Shown: piece after piece, positions 17,467 to 26,492 of the stretch
Layout of the letters: every line of letters starts with the position of its first letter
Numbering within the stretch: the first letter of the stretch is position 1
Source of the DNA: Caballeronia novacaledonica
GTDB taxonomy: Bacteria > Pseudomonadota > Gammaproteobacteria > Burkholderiales > Burkholderiaceae
Reading direction: 5' to 3'
Length of the DNA stretch: 34,389 nucleotides
Assembly: GCF_900258035.1 (NCBI RefSeq)
Contig: NZ_OGTP01000040.1
Span: 1 to 34,389, forward strand
Made by a program: the position numbers and the translations under genes
Notes under the pieces: model-generated
What the model saw: only the letters and a program-made list of their open reading frames with translations
The model's database searches: none
What the model was told of the DNA's origin: nothing

Positions 17467-17652
17467 GTCGCGGCGCATTTCAAACCGCCACGCCGAGCCG
17501 TGACAGCGCAAATCGAAACGCGAAGAAGCAAACGGACGACAACAACGGCAAACCCATCGCCACCGATCCGTACCGAAGCCCTGCAAAACAGAGCAGAAAG
17601 CGCAGGCGCGACCCGGCGTCCAGGGCAACGCCGATCATATGTTTGAACGGGA

Positions 17653-18486
17653 TCATTTCCTTTCCACCACGACTTCGAGATATTCACTAGGCAACACGAG
17701 CGTTTGATCGCCGGAGCGATTGCGGCTCTCGATGAGCGCCATCAGTTCACCGAGAAACGCAGCTTGCCGCTCGCCTTCGAGCGCGGCGAACGCCTTGTTC
17801 ATCGGGCCATAGTAGGTACGGAATACATCGACGAAATGCTCCGCCGACCGGTAACGGAACACGAATTCGCGCTTCGTCGTGCCGATGCGCGCGGCCCCGC
17901 CGCCCAGCAGTTCCGCGATACGCGGCTCCGTGCCCCACAGCGCCGGTGACTTCACGCCCGCCGGCGGCGTAATGTATTTGCCGATCGTCTTGAAGACCTG
18001 TCCGATGAAACTCTCCGGCGTCCAGTTCGCGAGCCCGATCTTTCCGCCGGGCCTGCACACGCGCATGAGTTCGCTCGCCGCCTGCTCCTGATTCGGCGTG
18101 AACATCACGCCAAACGTCGACATCACCACATCGAACGACGCATCCGCAAAAGGCAGTGCTTCGGCATCCGCTTCCTGGAACTGCACGGCGAGCCCTTCGG
18201 CTTCGGCGCGCGCGCGGCCCGCGTCGAGCAGCGAGGAAACGTAGTCGGTGGACATGACATCGCAATAGCGTCGGGCGGCGGCGAGCGTCGCGTTGCCATT
18301 GCCCGCGGCGACATCGAGGACGCGGCTGCCGGAGCGCAAGTCGAGCGCCTCGCAAAGATTCTCTCCGACGATCTGCAACGTCGTGCCAACGACGGCATAG
18401 TTGCCCGTCGACCAGGCGGCTTGCTGACGGACCTTGACGGCGGCGAGATCGGCGGCGGGCGAAAATGCGGTATCGGCTGCGTACAT
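17653..18486 (-). CDS. Class I SAM-dependent methyltransferase
   Basis: A 277-residue protein of the UbiE/COQ5-like methyltransferase group. Motif I is VLDVAAGNGN (about residues 56-65). An acidic post-I strand (STDYVSSLL), EADAEALPFADASFDVV and RVCRPGGKIGLANWTPE complete the SAM-binding fold. The substrate is not predictable. ATG 18486 is chosen because AGGAG sits seven bases upstream; the frame extends to 18567 but without a ribosome site. It lies 87 bases downstream of the GFA gene on the same strand, so the two probably form an operon divergent from the AraC-family regulator. Confidence 0.88.
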   Translation of the reverse strand: MYAADTAFSPAADLAAVKVRQQAAWSTGNYAVVGTTLQIVGENLCEALDLRSGSRVLDVAAGNGNATLAAARRYCDVMSTDYVSSLLDAGRARAEAEGLAVQFQEADAEALPFADASFDVVMSTFGVMFTPNQEQAASELMRVCRPGGKIGLANWTPESFIGQVFKTIGKYITPPAGVKSPALWGTEPRIAELLGGGAARIGTTKREFVFRYRSAEHFVDVFRTYYGPMNKAFAALEGERQAAFLGELMALIESRNRSGDQTLVLPSEYLEVVVERK

Positions 18487-18573
18487 GACATGACTCCTGA
18501 TAGACAAGATGGCAGCGTGGCGAGATCGTGTGTTCGCACTGCCGGTTTTCGGATTGCTACGGAACAACTCGAA

Positions 18574-19008
18574 CTACTCGGCGATGCGCACGCCCGACCC
18601 GCCCATATCCTTCGGCAAGTCCTTCATCTTCGGCAGACCGTCTTTTATCGGCAGCTTCGATTCCGTGTAGTGAACATGCACGCATGGCTCATACGGGAAG
18701 TCGACGATGACGGCGGCATAGACATCGGTCAGTCCCAGACCCGGATGCTCGGTGAAGAGATGACCGCCGCAGACCCTGCACCACTTTCGATAGCTGTGCT
18801 CGGTCTTGTTGTAAGTGCCGATATGGTCCGCCCCGTGCGTGATGCTCACGGCATCGGGCTTCCAGAGCGTGAAGGCGTTCACGGGACCGGCGGACCAGCG
18901 CCGGCACGATTCGCAATGGCAATAGCCCACGCCTTCGGGCTTGCCGCTCACGATGAACTTCACTGCGCCGCAAAAACACTGGCAACGGTAAGTAGCTGCA
19001 TCATTCAT
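18574..19008 (-). CDS. GFA/CENP-V family zinc protein
   Basis: A 144-residue protein of the glutathione-dependent formaldehyde-activating enzyme-like (GFA) family. The zinc-binding cysteine pattern is complete: C9-x-C11 with C13, C30-x-C32-xx-C35 (YCHCESCRRW) and C77-xx-C80 (WCRVCGGHLF). Members of this fold bind zinc, but most have no proven reaction, and formaldehyde activity should not be assumed. GAGGGG seven bases before the ATG is a strong ribosome site. It is the first gene of a two-gene operon with the methyltransferase and is divergent from the AraC-type regulator. Confidence 0.9.
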   Translation of the reverse strand: MNDAATYRCQCFCGAVKFIVSGKPEGVGYCHCESCRRWSAGPVNAFTLWKPDAVSITHGADHIGTYNKTEHSYRKWCRVCGGHLFTEHPGLGLTDVYAAVIVDFPYEPCVHVHYTESKLPIKDGLPKMKDLPKDMGGSGVRIAE

Positions 19009-19125
19009 TTATCGACCCCTCGTTAGTGTGGGTTGGCGAACGGTCCAACTGCGCTTAACCTTGCGTCACCGATGTTTCGCGTGGATGCCAGTATCGGCGC
19101 GCGGATCGCTTCTTTGAATGACCGA

Positions 19126-19151
19126 GCGTCCAGATGTTTTGCGCGGGACGC
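19126..19151. promoter_or_regulatory. Short inverted repeat upstream of the AraC-family gene
   Basis: GCGTCC and GGACGC face each other across 14 bases, 18 bases before the regulator's start codon in the divergent spacer with the GFA gene. It could be an autoregulatory site or chance in GC-rich DNA. AraC proteins more often use direct repeats, which lowers confidence. Confidence 0.2.
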
Positions 19152-19169
19152 CGAAAACTGGGATAGGTC

Positions 19170-20273
19170 ATGGATGCTCTTTCCGACGTTCTTCGTCTGT
19201 TGCGTCTCAGCGGTGCGGTCTATCTGAACGGCGACTTCGCGGCGCCGTGGTGCGTAGTCGGCCAGGTTTCGCCCGCAATGTGCGCGACGTTCCTGCCGCG
19301 CGCCGAGCGCGTCGTGTCGTATCACCTCATTCTGGAAGGAAGCTGCTGGGCCGCGCTGACCGACGATCCCGCGTCGGCCATTCGCGTCGATGCCGGAGAA
19401 CTGCTCGTCGTGCCGCAAGGCGAAGCGCATCTGATGGGCAGTTCGCTCGACCTCGTACCGACGCCCGCCGAGGAACTGGTGTCGCGATATCTGGCCACCT
19501 CGCCGGGCGAAGTCATGCGGCTGAGCGTCGGAGCCGGGGGCGCGGATCAGGAAAACGGGCGCACGCGCATCGTCTGCGGCTTTCTCGCTTGCGACGACAT
19601 GCTCGTCAATCCCGTGCTCGCTTCACTGCCGCGCCTCTTCAAGATCGACATGCGTCACGATCCGCAATCCGCGTGGCTCGAATCGTCGCTGAGATTTGCG
19701 GTGACGGAAGCGGCCGAGTGGCGTCCCGGCAGCGCGACCGTGCTCGCGCGGCTCTCGGAACTGCTTTTCGTGGAAGCGGTGCGGCGGTGCATCGGTTCCA
19801 TGCCGGAGGATCGCCGTGGCTGGCTCGCGGGCGTCGGCGACCGGTTCGTCGGCAAGGCGCTCGCGCTGCTGCACGCGCAGCCCGGTCACGACTGGACCGT
19901 CGACGAACTCGCGCGCCGTGTCGGTCTGTCGCGTTCCGCGCTCGCGCAGCGCTTCACGCAGTTGCTCGGTCAGGCGCCGATGCAATATCTCTCATGCTGG
20001 CGTCTGCAAGTGGCCGCGCAGGATCTGCTGTCCGGACCGCGCCCGATCGCGGCAGTGGCCGAACGCGTGGGCTACGAATCGGAGGCGGCGTTCAATCGGG
20101 CGTTCAAGCGCCAGTTCGGCATGCCGCCCGCAACCTGGCGGCGCAGCCAGGGACGCGTGGTGAACGACGAAGCCTTCGCGAATAGCGACGCGAATGAAGA
20201 AGCGTGCGCGTCACTCACCGCGGCGACGAATTTGAATAGTCGTCCGGAACATCGTTTGAACGACGTTGCGTGA
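19170..20273 (+). CDS. AraC-family transcriptional regulator with N-terminal cupin domain
   Basis: A 367-residue regulator. The N-terminal half (about 1-190) matches the cupin-type ligand domain of the AraC subgroup with a DVLRLLRLSGAVYLNG start. The C-terminal AraC double helix-turn-helix lies at about 235-325: WTVDELARRVGLSRSALAQRF is the first motif and PIAAVAERVGYESEAAFNRAFKRQFG, split here as VGYESEAAFNRAF, the second. About 35 residues of polar tail follow. GGGA six bases before the ATG serves as ribosome site. Its divergent arrangement suggests it controls the GFA-methyltransferase operon; the ligand is unknown. Confidence 0.92.
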   Translation: MDALSDVLRLLRLSGAVYLNGDFAAPWCVVGQVSPAMCATFLPRAERVVSYHLILEGSCWAALTDDPASAIRVDAGELLVVPQGEAHLMGSSLDLVPTPAEELVSRYLATSPGEVMRLSVGAGGADQENGRTRIVCGFLACDDMLVNPVLASLPRLFKIDMRHDPQSAWLESSLRFAVTEAAEWRPGSATVLARLSELLFVEAVRRCIGSMPEDRRGWLAGVGDRFVGKALALLHAQPGHDWTVDELARRVGLSRSALAQRFTQLLGQAPMQYLSCWRLQVAAQDLLSGPRPIAAVAERVGYESEAAFNRAFKRQFGMPPATWRRSQGRVVNDEAFANSDANEEACASLTAATNLNSRPEHRLNDVA

Positions 20274-20294
20274 ACTTGGGCCAGCGTTGGACCG

Positions 20295-20990
20295 CTATCT
20301 GATCCCGACGAGCCTGTAACCCACCGCCGTCTCCGTGAGAATGTGCTCGGGTTGCGCCGGGTCCTTCTCCAGCTTCTGGCGAAGATGGCCCATATAGACG
20401 CGCAGATAGTGCGCGTTGTCGACCTGCTCCGGTCCCCACACATCGCGCAGCAATTGCCGATGCGTGAGCACGCGCCCGGCGTGTCGCATCAGCACCGTGA
20501 GCAAGCGATATTCCGTGGGCGTGAGTCGAACCGGCTGCCCTGCGCGCGTGACTTCCCGCCTGGCGAGGTCCACGGCGACGTCGCCGAACGATACGGCAGG
20601 CGCTTCGTCCTGCGAGCGCACGCTGCGGCGCAATTGCGCGCGCACGCGTGCAAGCAGCTCGGACACGCCGAAAGGCTTCGTGAGATAGTCGTCCGCGCCG
20701 GCGTCGAGGGCTTCGACCTTCACGGCTTCGCTCGTGCGCGCGGAGAGCACGATCACCGGCACCTGCGTCCAGCCGCGCAATTCGCGGATCACGTCGATGC
20801 CATCGGTATCGGGCAGGCCGAGATCGAGCACGACGAGATCCGGTTGCCGCGTCGCGATCTCGCGCAATCCCGCCCGGCCCGTCTCCGCTTCGACGACCGC
20901 GAGTTCGTGCGATTCCAGCGTCGATCGCACGAAGCGCCGGATCGGCGGATCGTCCTCGACGATCAGCACCGTATGCGCAATCTCACTCAT
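20295..20990 (-). CDS. kdpE: KdpE, response regulator of the kdp potassium operon
   Basis: A 231-residue OmpR-family regulator. The receiver has the acidic pair in VEDDPP, phospho-acceptor D56 (VLDLGLPD), and KPFG with the conserved lysine. The winged-helix DNA-binding domain covers about 130-228 (LTPTEYRLLTVLMRHAG, DNAHYLRVYMGHLRQKLE). It is phosphorylated by KdpD and activates kdp transcription under potassium limitation or osmotic stress. The start ATGAGTGA overlaps the kdpD stop by eight bases, giving translational coupling. It is the last gene of the leftward operon and converges with the AraC-family gene 21 bases away. Confidence 0.97.
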   Translation of the reverse strand: MSEIAHTVLIVEDDPPIRRFVRSTLESHELAVVEAETGRAGLREIATRQPDLVVLDLGLPDTDGIDVIRELRGWTQVPVIVLSARTSEAVKVEALDAGADDYLTKPFGVSELLARVRAQLRRSVRSQDEAPAVSFGDVAVDLARREVTRAGQPVRLTPTEYRLLTVLMRHAGRVLTHRQLLRDVWGPEQVDNAHYLRVYMGHLRQKLEKDPAQPEHILTETAVGYRLVGIR

Positions 20991-23751
20991 GGTCTCGTCT
21001 CGCGGGTTCATTGTCCGATACGGGCTGTTCGTCCGCCGGCACGTCGAGCGCCGGCGGCGTGCCGTCCACGGGCAACGTGAACCAGAATCGCGCCCCGGCG
21101 ACACGGCCATCCTCGATGCGATTCTCCGCGCCGATCTGCCCGCCATGCGCTTCGACGATCGCGCGGCAAATCGCGAGGCCCAGCCCCACGCCGGACTGCG
21201 CGGACTCCTTCTCGCCGCGCGTGAACTTCTCGAAAAGACGCGTCTGCAAGGCGGGCTGGATGCCCGGCCCGCGATCGTCGATAGAAACGCGCACGAACCG
21301 TTCTCCGGAAAGCTCTTCCTCGCGCGCGGAAATCTGGATGTCGGTGCCTTTCGGCGTGTACTTCGCGACGTTCTCCAGCAGATTGGCGAAGAGGCGGTCC
21401 ATGAGCACGGCGTCGAGTTGCAGGAGCGGCAGCTCGGGCGGAATGCGCGTCTGCACGCGGCGGCCCGCGAGCGTCCGCTTCAGTCCCGCGAGCGCGGCGC
21501 CGACGGTTTCCTCCAGCATCGACCATTGGCGGTTCAGCCGGATCGCGCCCGCCTGCAGCCGCGCCATGTCGAGCAGATTGGTGACGAGACCGCTCATGCG
21601 CAGCGCTTCCTCGTGGATCGCGTGAACGAGTTCCCGAGAGCGGGCGACGCCCTGCTCTTCCAGAATGGAAGCGAAGCCGACGATCGACGTCAGCGGCGTG
21701 CGCAGATCGTGCGAAATGGCCGACAGAAGCGAATTGCGCATGCGCTCCGATTCCATGTTGACGAGCGCGTCCTGCGCGATCTCGACATAGTGAACGCGCT
21801 CGATCGCCAGCGCGATCTGCGCCGCGAAAGTTTCGATCATGCGCTGCTGCTCGGGGACGGCGAGATCGGACGTGCGCTGCGGCGCGAACGCCAGGACGCC
21901 GCGCGTGCGCATCGGCGCCTTGAGCGGCAGATACAGCGCCTGCGCGGCGGGCAGGGTGTCGGTGCCGAGACCCGCGGGCTTCTGCTGGTCGTAGACCCAT
22001 TGCGCGATATCGAAATCCAGCGCCGATTTATCGATCGTCGTCGCCGGGCTCGCCTCCGCCACCTTCTGCTGGACCTTTTCCGCGCTGTCCGGCAGGAGAA
22101 TCGCCGCTTTCGCCTGGAAGACTTCCGCGATGTGCCGCGTGCCGATCTCGATGATCTGCTCGGTCATCAGCGCGGCGGCGAGTTCCTTCGTCATCGCGTA
22201 CATGGCGCCGGTGCGCCGTTCGCGTTGCGACGCGATGCGCGCCTCGCGCCGCAGGCTCGACGTCAGATGGCTGATCGTGAGCGAGGTCAGCAGCATGACC
22301 GCGAACGTCAAAAGGTACTGCGTGTCGCCGACCGAGAACGACATGACCGGCGCCACGAAGAAGAAATCGAACGCCGCGACCGACAGGAACGAGAGCATCA
22401 CGCCCGGTCCGCGTCCGAGGCGCACGGCCGCGAAGATCACGCCGAGCAGATACAGCATCACGAGATTGGTCAGCGCGATGCGCTGCGCGAAAAGCGCACT
22501 CGCGACGAGCGTGATCGCGGCGCCGATCGCGAGCGCGAAAACGTAAGCGCGCGGCGGCGAATGCATGCCGTCCCGCAGCGCATCGAACGTGAGCGCGGAG
22601 CGTGGCTGGCCTTCGCGCGCGCCGGTCGAGACGAGCGTCACGTCGATATCCGCAGCCTGCCGCATGATGCGCTCGCTCACCGGCCGGTCGAAGACGCGCC
22701 GCCAGCCTTGCGTCATCGACGCGCTCGCCACCAGCTTCGACACATTGCGCATGCGCGCATAGTCGATGAGCGTCGCGGCGGCATCGGCGCCATCGAGCGT
22801 GACGGTTTCGGCGCCGAGTTCGGAGGCGAGCTTGAGCGCATCGAGCGTGCGGCGCCGGTGCTCGTCGGAGAGCCGCTGCAGCTTCGGCGTCTCTACATAG
22901 ACGGCGAGCCAGTCGGCCTTGAGCGCCGCCGCGAGCCGCGCCGCCGCGCGCACGAGCGCCGCGCTTTCCGGACCGGGACCGACGCACGCGATCAGACGCT
23001 CGCGCGCCCGCCAGATGCGCTCGATCGACTGGTCGGCGCGGTACTCGCGCATCTGCGCATCGACGCGGTCGGCGGTGCGGCGCAGCGCGAGTTCGCGCAA
23101 CGCGATCAGGTTGCCCTTGCGAAAGAAGTTGCGCACCGCGTGCTCGGCCTGCGTCGGCAGATAGACCTTGCCGTCGCGCAGACGGTCGAGCAGTTCTTCC
23201 GGCGGCAGATCGACGAGCGTGACTTCATCGGCGAGATCGAACACGCGATCCGGCACCGTCTCCCAGACGCGAATGCCCGTGATGCGCCCGACGATGTCGT
23301 TCAGGCTTTCGAGGTGCTGGACGTTGACGGTCGTATAGACGTCGATGCCCGCGTCGAGCAGTTCGTGAACGTCCTGCCAGCGCTTCATGTGGCGCGAGCC
23401 CTGCACGTTCGAGTGCGCAAGCTCGTCTACGAGAATCAGCTCCGGCTTGCGTGCGAGCGCCGCGTCGAGATCGAACTCCGCGAGCAGCCGCCCGCGATAC
23501 TCGATGCGCGCCGCGGGCAGCGTGTCGAGCCCGTCGAGCAGCGCGAGCGTCTCCTTGCGGCCGTGCGTTTCGACCACGCCGACGACGACATCCACGCCTT
23601 CGTCCAGACGGCGGCGCGCGGCCTGCAGCATCGCAAAGGTCTTGCCGACGCCCGCCGACGCGCCGAAGAACACCTTCAGCCGCCCGCGCTGGCGCTTCTC
23701 CTCTTCGCGCTGGAGCTTGTCGAGCAGTTCGTCGGGATCGGGCCGCGTCAT
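20983..23751 (-). CDS. kdpD: KdpD, potassium/osmotic stress sensor histidine kinase
   Basis: A 922-residue kinase. The N-terminal KdpD domain has Walker A GASAGVGKT (about 30-38) and VDELAHSNVQGSRH. A USP-like domain follows, then four membrane helices at about 405-500, a GAF-like region, HisKA with H681 (AISHDLRTPLTSIVG), and HATPase_c (NLLENVAKYTP, DRGPGI, GVGLGLAICRAIVEAHGG). It controls KdpE phosphorylation in response to low potassium. I choose ATG 23751 over the in-frame TTG at 23772, which overlaps the kdpC stop. The ATG has CAGG upstream at a usable distance and homologues start near MTRPDPDELLDKLQ. Confidence 0.97.
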   Translation of the reverse strand: MTRPDPDELLDKLQREEEKRQRGRLKVFFGASAGVGKTFAMLQAARRRLDEGVDVVVGVVETHGRKETLALLDGLDTLPAARIEYRGRLLAEFDLDAALARKPELILVDELAHSNVQGSRHMKRWQDVHELLDAGIDVYTTVNVQHLESLNDIVGRITGIRVWETVPDRVFDLADEVTLVDLPPEELLDRLRDGKVYLPTQAEHAVRNFFRKGNLIALRELALRRTADRVDAQMREYRADQSIERIWRARERLIACVGPGPESAALVRAAARLAAALKADWLAVYVETPKLQRLSDEHRRRTLDALKLASELGAETVTLDGADAAATLIDYARMRNVSKLVASASMTQGWRRVFDRPVSERIMRQAADIDVTLVSTGAREGQPRSALTFDALRDGMHSPPRAYVFALAIGAAITLVASALFAQRIALTNLVMLYLLGVIFAAVRLGRGPGVMLSFLSVAAFDFFFVAPVMSFSVGDTQYLLTFAVMLLTSLTISHLTSSLRREARIASQRERRTGAMYAMTKELAAALMTEQIIEIGTRHIAEVFQAKAAILLPDSAEKVQQKVAEASPATTIDKSALDFDIAQWVYDQQKPAGLGTDTLPAAQALYLPLKAPMRTRGVLAFAPQRTSDLAVPEQQRMIETFAAQIALAIERVHYVEIAQDALVNMESERMRNSLLSAISHDLRTPLTSIVGFASILEEQGVARSRELVHAIHEEALRMSGLVTNLLDMARLQAGAIRLNRQWSMLEETVGAALAGLKRTLAGRRVQTRIPPELPLLQLDAVLMDRLFANLLENVAKYTPKGTDIQISAREEELSGERFVRVSIDDRGPGIQPALQTRLFEKFTRGEKESAQSGVGLGLAICRAIVEAHGGQIGAENRIEDGRVAGARFWFTLPVDGTPPALDVPADEQPVSDNEPARRDHE

Positions 23752-23768
23752 CGTCGTCGCCTGTTTCT

Positions 23769-24344
23769 TCAAGTACGCGCCGCGTCGAGCGCCAGATTGA
23801 GCTTCAGCACGTTCACGCGCGGCTCGCCGAGCACGCCGAACTGCCGGCCGCGCGTGGCCTCCTCGACGAGCGCTTCGACCTGCGCGGCCGTCATGCCGCG
23901 CGCCTTCGCCACACGCGCCACCTGATACTGCGCCGCCGCCGGACTGATCTCCGGATCGAGGCCGCTGGCGGAGGACGTTACCAGATCGACCGGCACCGGC
24001 GCCGCGTTGTCCGGATCGGCGGCGTGGAGCGCCTCGATGCGCCCCTTGATCTCATCGGCGAGCGCGGGATTGGTCGGCCCGAGATTCGAGCCGCTGGAAC
24101 TGCCCGCGTTGTACGGATTCGGCGTCGTCGCGGAGAGACGGCCCCAGAAGTATTGCGGCGCATCGAACTGCTGTCCGATGATCTCCGAGCCGACCGCCTT
24201 GCCGTCGCGCTCGATCAGACTGCCGTTCGCCCGATGCGAAAAAGCCGTCTGCCCGATCGCGGTCACGACCGCAGGATAAACCAGTCCCGTCACCACCGTC
24301 AGCGCGGCGAACAGGACGATCGCGGGGCGCAAAATCGTTTTCAT
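23769..24344 (-). CDS. kdpC: KdpC, potassium-transporting ATPase subunit C
   Basis: A 191-residue subunit with one N-terminal membrane helix (AIVLFAALTVVTGLVYPAVVT) and a periplasmic domain. Family signatures are IGQQFDAPQYFWGRLSAT, the SSSGSNLGPTNP block and the VTSSASGLDPEISPAAA motif. KdpC stabilises the KdpAB complex and supports high-affinity potassium uptake. It starts five bases after the kdpB stop, with GGAG nine bases upstream inside the kdpB end. It is followed by kdpD with a 17-base spacing to the chosen ATG. Confidence 0.97.
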   Translation of the reverse strand: MKTILRPAIVLFAALTVVTGLVYPAVVTAIGQTAFSHRANGSLIERDGKAVGSEIIGQQFDAPQYFWGRLSATTPNPYNAGSSSGSNLGPTNPALADEIKGRIEALHAADPDNAAPVPVDLVTSSASGLDPEISPAAAQYQVARVAKARGMTAAQVEALVEEATRGRQFGVLGEPRVNVLKLNLALDAART

Positions 24345-24349
24345 GATGT

Positions 24350-26479
24350 TTAACTCCAGCCGAGTGCGGCAATGGTCATATCGATGAGCTTGATGAACGG
24401 GAACGGCAGAACGATGCCGCCGAGACCGTAGACCAGCAGGTTGCGGCGCAGAAGCGAAGCGGCGCCCAGCGCGCGATACTTCACGCCCTTCAGCGCGAGC
24501 GGAATCAGGAACACGATGATCAGCGCGTTGAAGATCACCGCCGACAGAATCGCCGACGAGGGCGACGCGAGATGCATCACGTCCAGCACGCGCAACTGCG
24601 GATACGTCGTCGCAAACGCCGCCGGGATGATCGCGAAGTACTTGGCGACGTCGTTCGCAATCGAGAACGTCGTGAGCGAGCCGCGCGTCATCAGCATCTG
24701 CTTGCCGATCTCGACGATCTCGATCAGCTTGGTCGGATTCGAATCGAGATCGACCATGTTGCCCGCTTCCTTCGCGGCCTGCGTGCCGGTGTTCATCGCC
24801 ACGGCGACGTCGGCCTGGGCGAGCGCGGGCGCGTCGTTGGTGCCGTCGCCGGTCATCGCGACGAGCCGTCCTTCGGCCTGATGCGCGCGGATCGTCGAGA
24901 GCTTGGCTTCGGGCGTCGCTTCGGCGAGGAAGTCGTCTACGCCCGCTTCCGCCGCGATCGCCGCCGCCGTGAGGCGGTTGTCGCCGGTCACCATCACCGT
25001 CTTGATGCCCATCTTGCGCAGTTCCGCGAAGCGCTCCTTGATGCCGCCCTTCACGATGTCCTTCAGTTCGATCACGCCGAGCGCGCGCACCGCGTCGTTC
25101 ACGCGCTCCGCCACGACGAGCGGCGTGCTGCCGCGCCGCGCGATTTCATCGACGGCGTTCTGCACTTCCTGCGGAAAACGGCCGCCGCGTTCGTCGATAT
25201 AGCGCTTCACGGCGTCGGCGGAACCCTTGCGAATCTCGCGGTCGGGCATGTCCACGCCGCTCATGCGCGACTGCGCGGAGAACGCGAGGAACGTCGCCTG
25301 CAGTGTCGCCATGTCGCGCTCGCGGATGTTGAAGCGCTGCTTCGCGAGCACGACGATGCTGCGGCCTTCCGGCGTTTCGTCGGCGAGCGAGGCGAGTTGC
25401 GCCGCATCGGCGAGATCGCGTTCGGCGATGCCCGGCGCCGCGACGAACATCGACGCCTGACGATTGCCGAGCGTGATCGTGCCGGTCTTGTCGAGCAGCA
25501 GCACGTCGACGTCGCCCGCCGCTTCCACCGCGCGGCCGGACGTGGCGATCACGTTCGCCTGCATCATGCGGCTCATGCCCGCGACGCCGATGGCCGAAAG
25601 CAGGCCGCCGATGGTCGTCGGAATCAGGCACACGAGCAGCGCGACGAGCGCGGTGATCGTCACGACATGGCCCTGCTTCGCCGCCTCGACGGAGAACATC
25701 GAGAACGGCAAGAGCGTGGCCGTCGCGAACAGCAGCACGAGCGTCAGCGCGACGAGCAGGATCGTCAGCGCGATTTCGTTGGGCGTCTTCTGCCGCTTCG
25801 CGCCTTCGACCATCGCGATCATGCGGTCGAGAAACGCCTCGCCGGGATTCACGCCCACGCGCACGACGATCCAGTCCGACAGCACGCGCGTGCCGCCCGT
25901 CACCGACGAGAAGTCGCCGCCCGATTCGCGGATCACCGGCGCGGATTCGCCCGTGATCGCGGATTCGTCGACGGACGCGACGCCTTCGATCACGTCGCCG
26001 TCGGCGGGAATCACGTCGCCCGCTTCGACGAGCACCACGTCGCCTTTACGCAGATCGGTGGATGTCGTGATGCGGATCGGCGATTTCGGATGCGGCTCGT
26101 TGAGCTTCTTCGCCATCACGTTGTGCTTCGCCTCACGCAGCGATGCGGCCTGCGCCTTCGAGCGCCCTTCCGCGAGCGCTTCGGCGAAGTTCGCGAAGAG
26201 CACCGTGAACCACAGCCACAGCGTGATCGCGAGAATGAAGCCCGCGGGCGCTTCGGCCTGGCCGGCGAGCGCGGCGAGCCACAACACCGTCGTCAGAATG
26301 CTGCCGACGTAGACGCAGAACATCACCGGATTGCGCAACTGCGTGCGCGGCGCGAGCTTCCTGAACGAATCGACGATCGCCGGCTTCACGAGCGCCGGGT
26401 CGAACATCGAACGTACTGCCGTGCGTGCCTGCCCGAGATTCTCGGGGCGGTGCATCGGCTGTTGATTGAGTTGAGTCAT
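24350..26479 (-). CDS. kdpB: KdpB, catalytic P-type ATPase subunit
   Basis: A 709-residue P-type ATPase. The actuator loop has the TGESAPV motif. The phosphorylation site is D330 in DKTGTITLGN. The nucleotide and P domains include KGSADAVKRY and VAMTGDGTNDAPALAQADVAVAM. Membrane segments flank these regions. KdpB hydrolyses ATP to energise potassium movement through KdpA. The N-terminus is about 25 residues longer than in E. coli. Thirteen bases separate it from kdpA, with GAGG five bases before the ATG. Confidence 0.98.
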   Translation of the reverse strand: MTQLNQQPMHRPENLGQARTAVRSMFDPALVKPAIVDSFRKLAPRTQLRNPVMFCVYVGSILTTVLWLAALAGQAEAPAGFILAITLWLWFTVLFANFAEALAEGRSKAQAASLREAKHNVMAKKLNEPHPKSPIRITTSTDLRKGDVVLVEAGDVIPADGDVIEGVASVDESAITGESAPVIRESGGDFSSVTGGTRVLSDWIVVRVGVNPGEAFLDRMIAMVEGAKRQKTPNEIALTILLVALTLVLLFATATLLPFSMFSVEAAKQGHVVTITALVALLVCLIPTTIGGLLSAIGVAGMSRMMQANVIATSGRAVEAAGDVDVLLLDKTGTITLGNRQASMFVAAPGIAERDLADAAQLASLADETPEGRSIVVLAKQRFNIRERDMATLQATFLAFSAQSRMSGVDMPDREIRKGSADAVKRYIDERGGRFPQEVQNAVDEIARRGSTPLVVAERVNDAVRALGVIELKDIVKGGIKERFAELRKMGIKTVMVTGDNRLTAAAIAAEAGVDDFLAEATPEAKLSTIRAHQAEGRLVAMTGDGTNDAPALAQADVAVAMNTGTQAAKEAGNMVDLDSNPTKLIEIVEIGKQMLMTRGSLTTFSIANDVAKYFAIIPAAFATTYPQLRVLDVMHLASPSSAILSAVIFNALIIVFLIPLALKGVKYRALGAASLLRRNLLVYGLGGIVLPFPFIKLIDMTIAALGWS

Positions 26480-26492
26480 GCTGTCCTCTGAT

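Noticed and set aside
20734..23925. 1063-codon open frame antisense to kdpD
   Set aside because: Same composition artefact; kdpD carries all expected domains.
24572..26491. Long open frame antisense to kdpB
   Set aside because: His/Arg-rich translation with no recognisable family; kdpB explains the coding signal.
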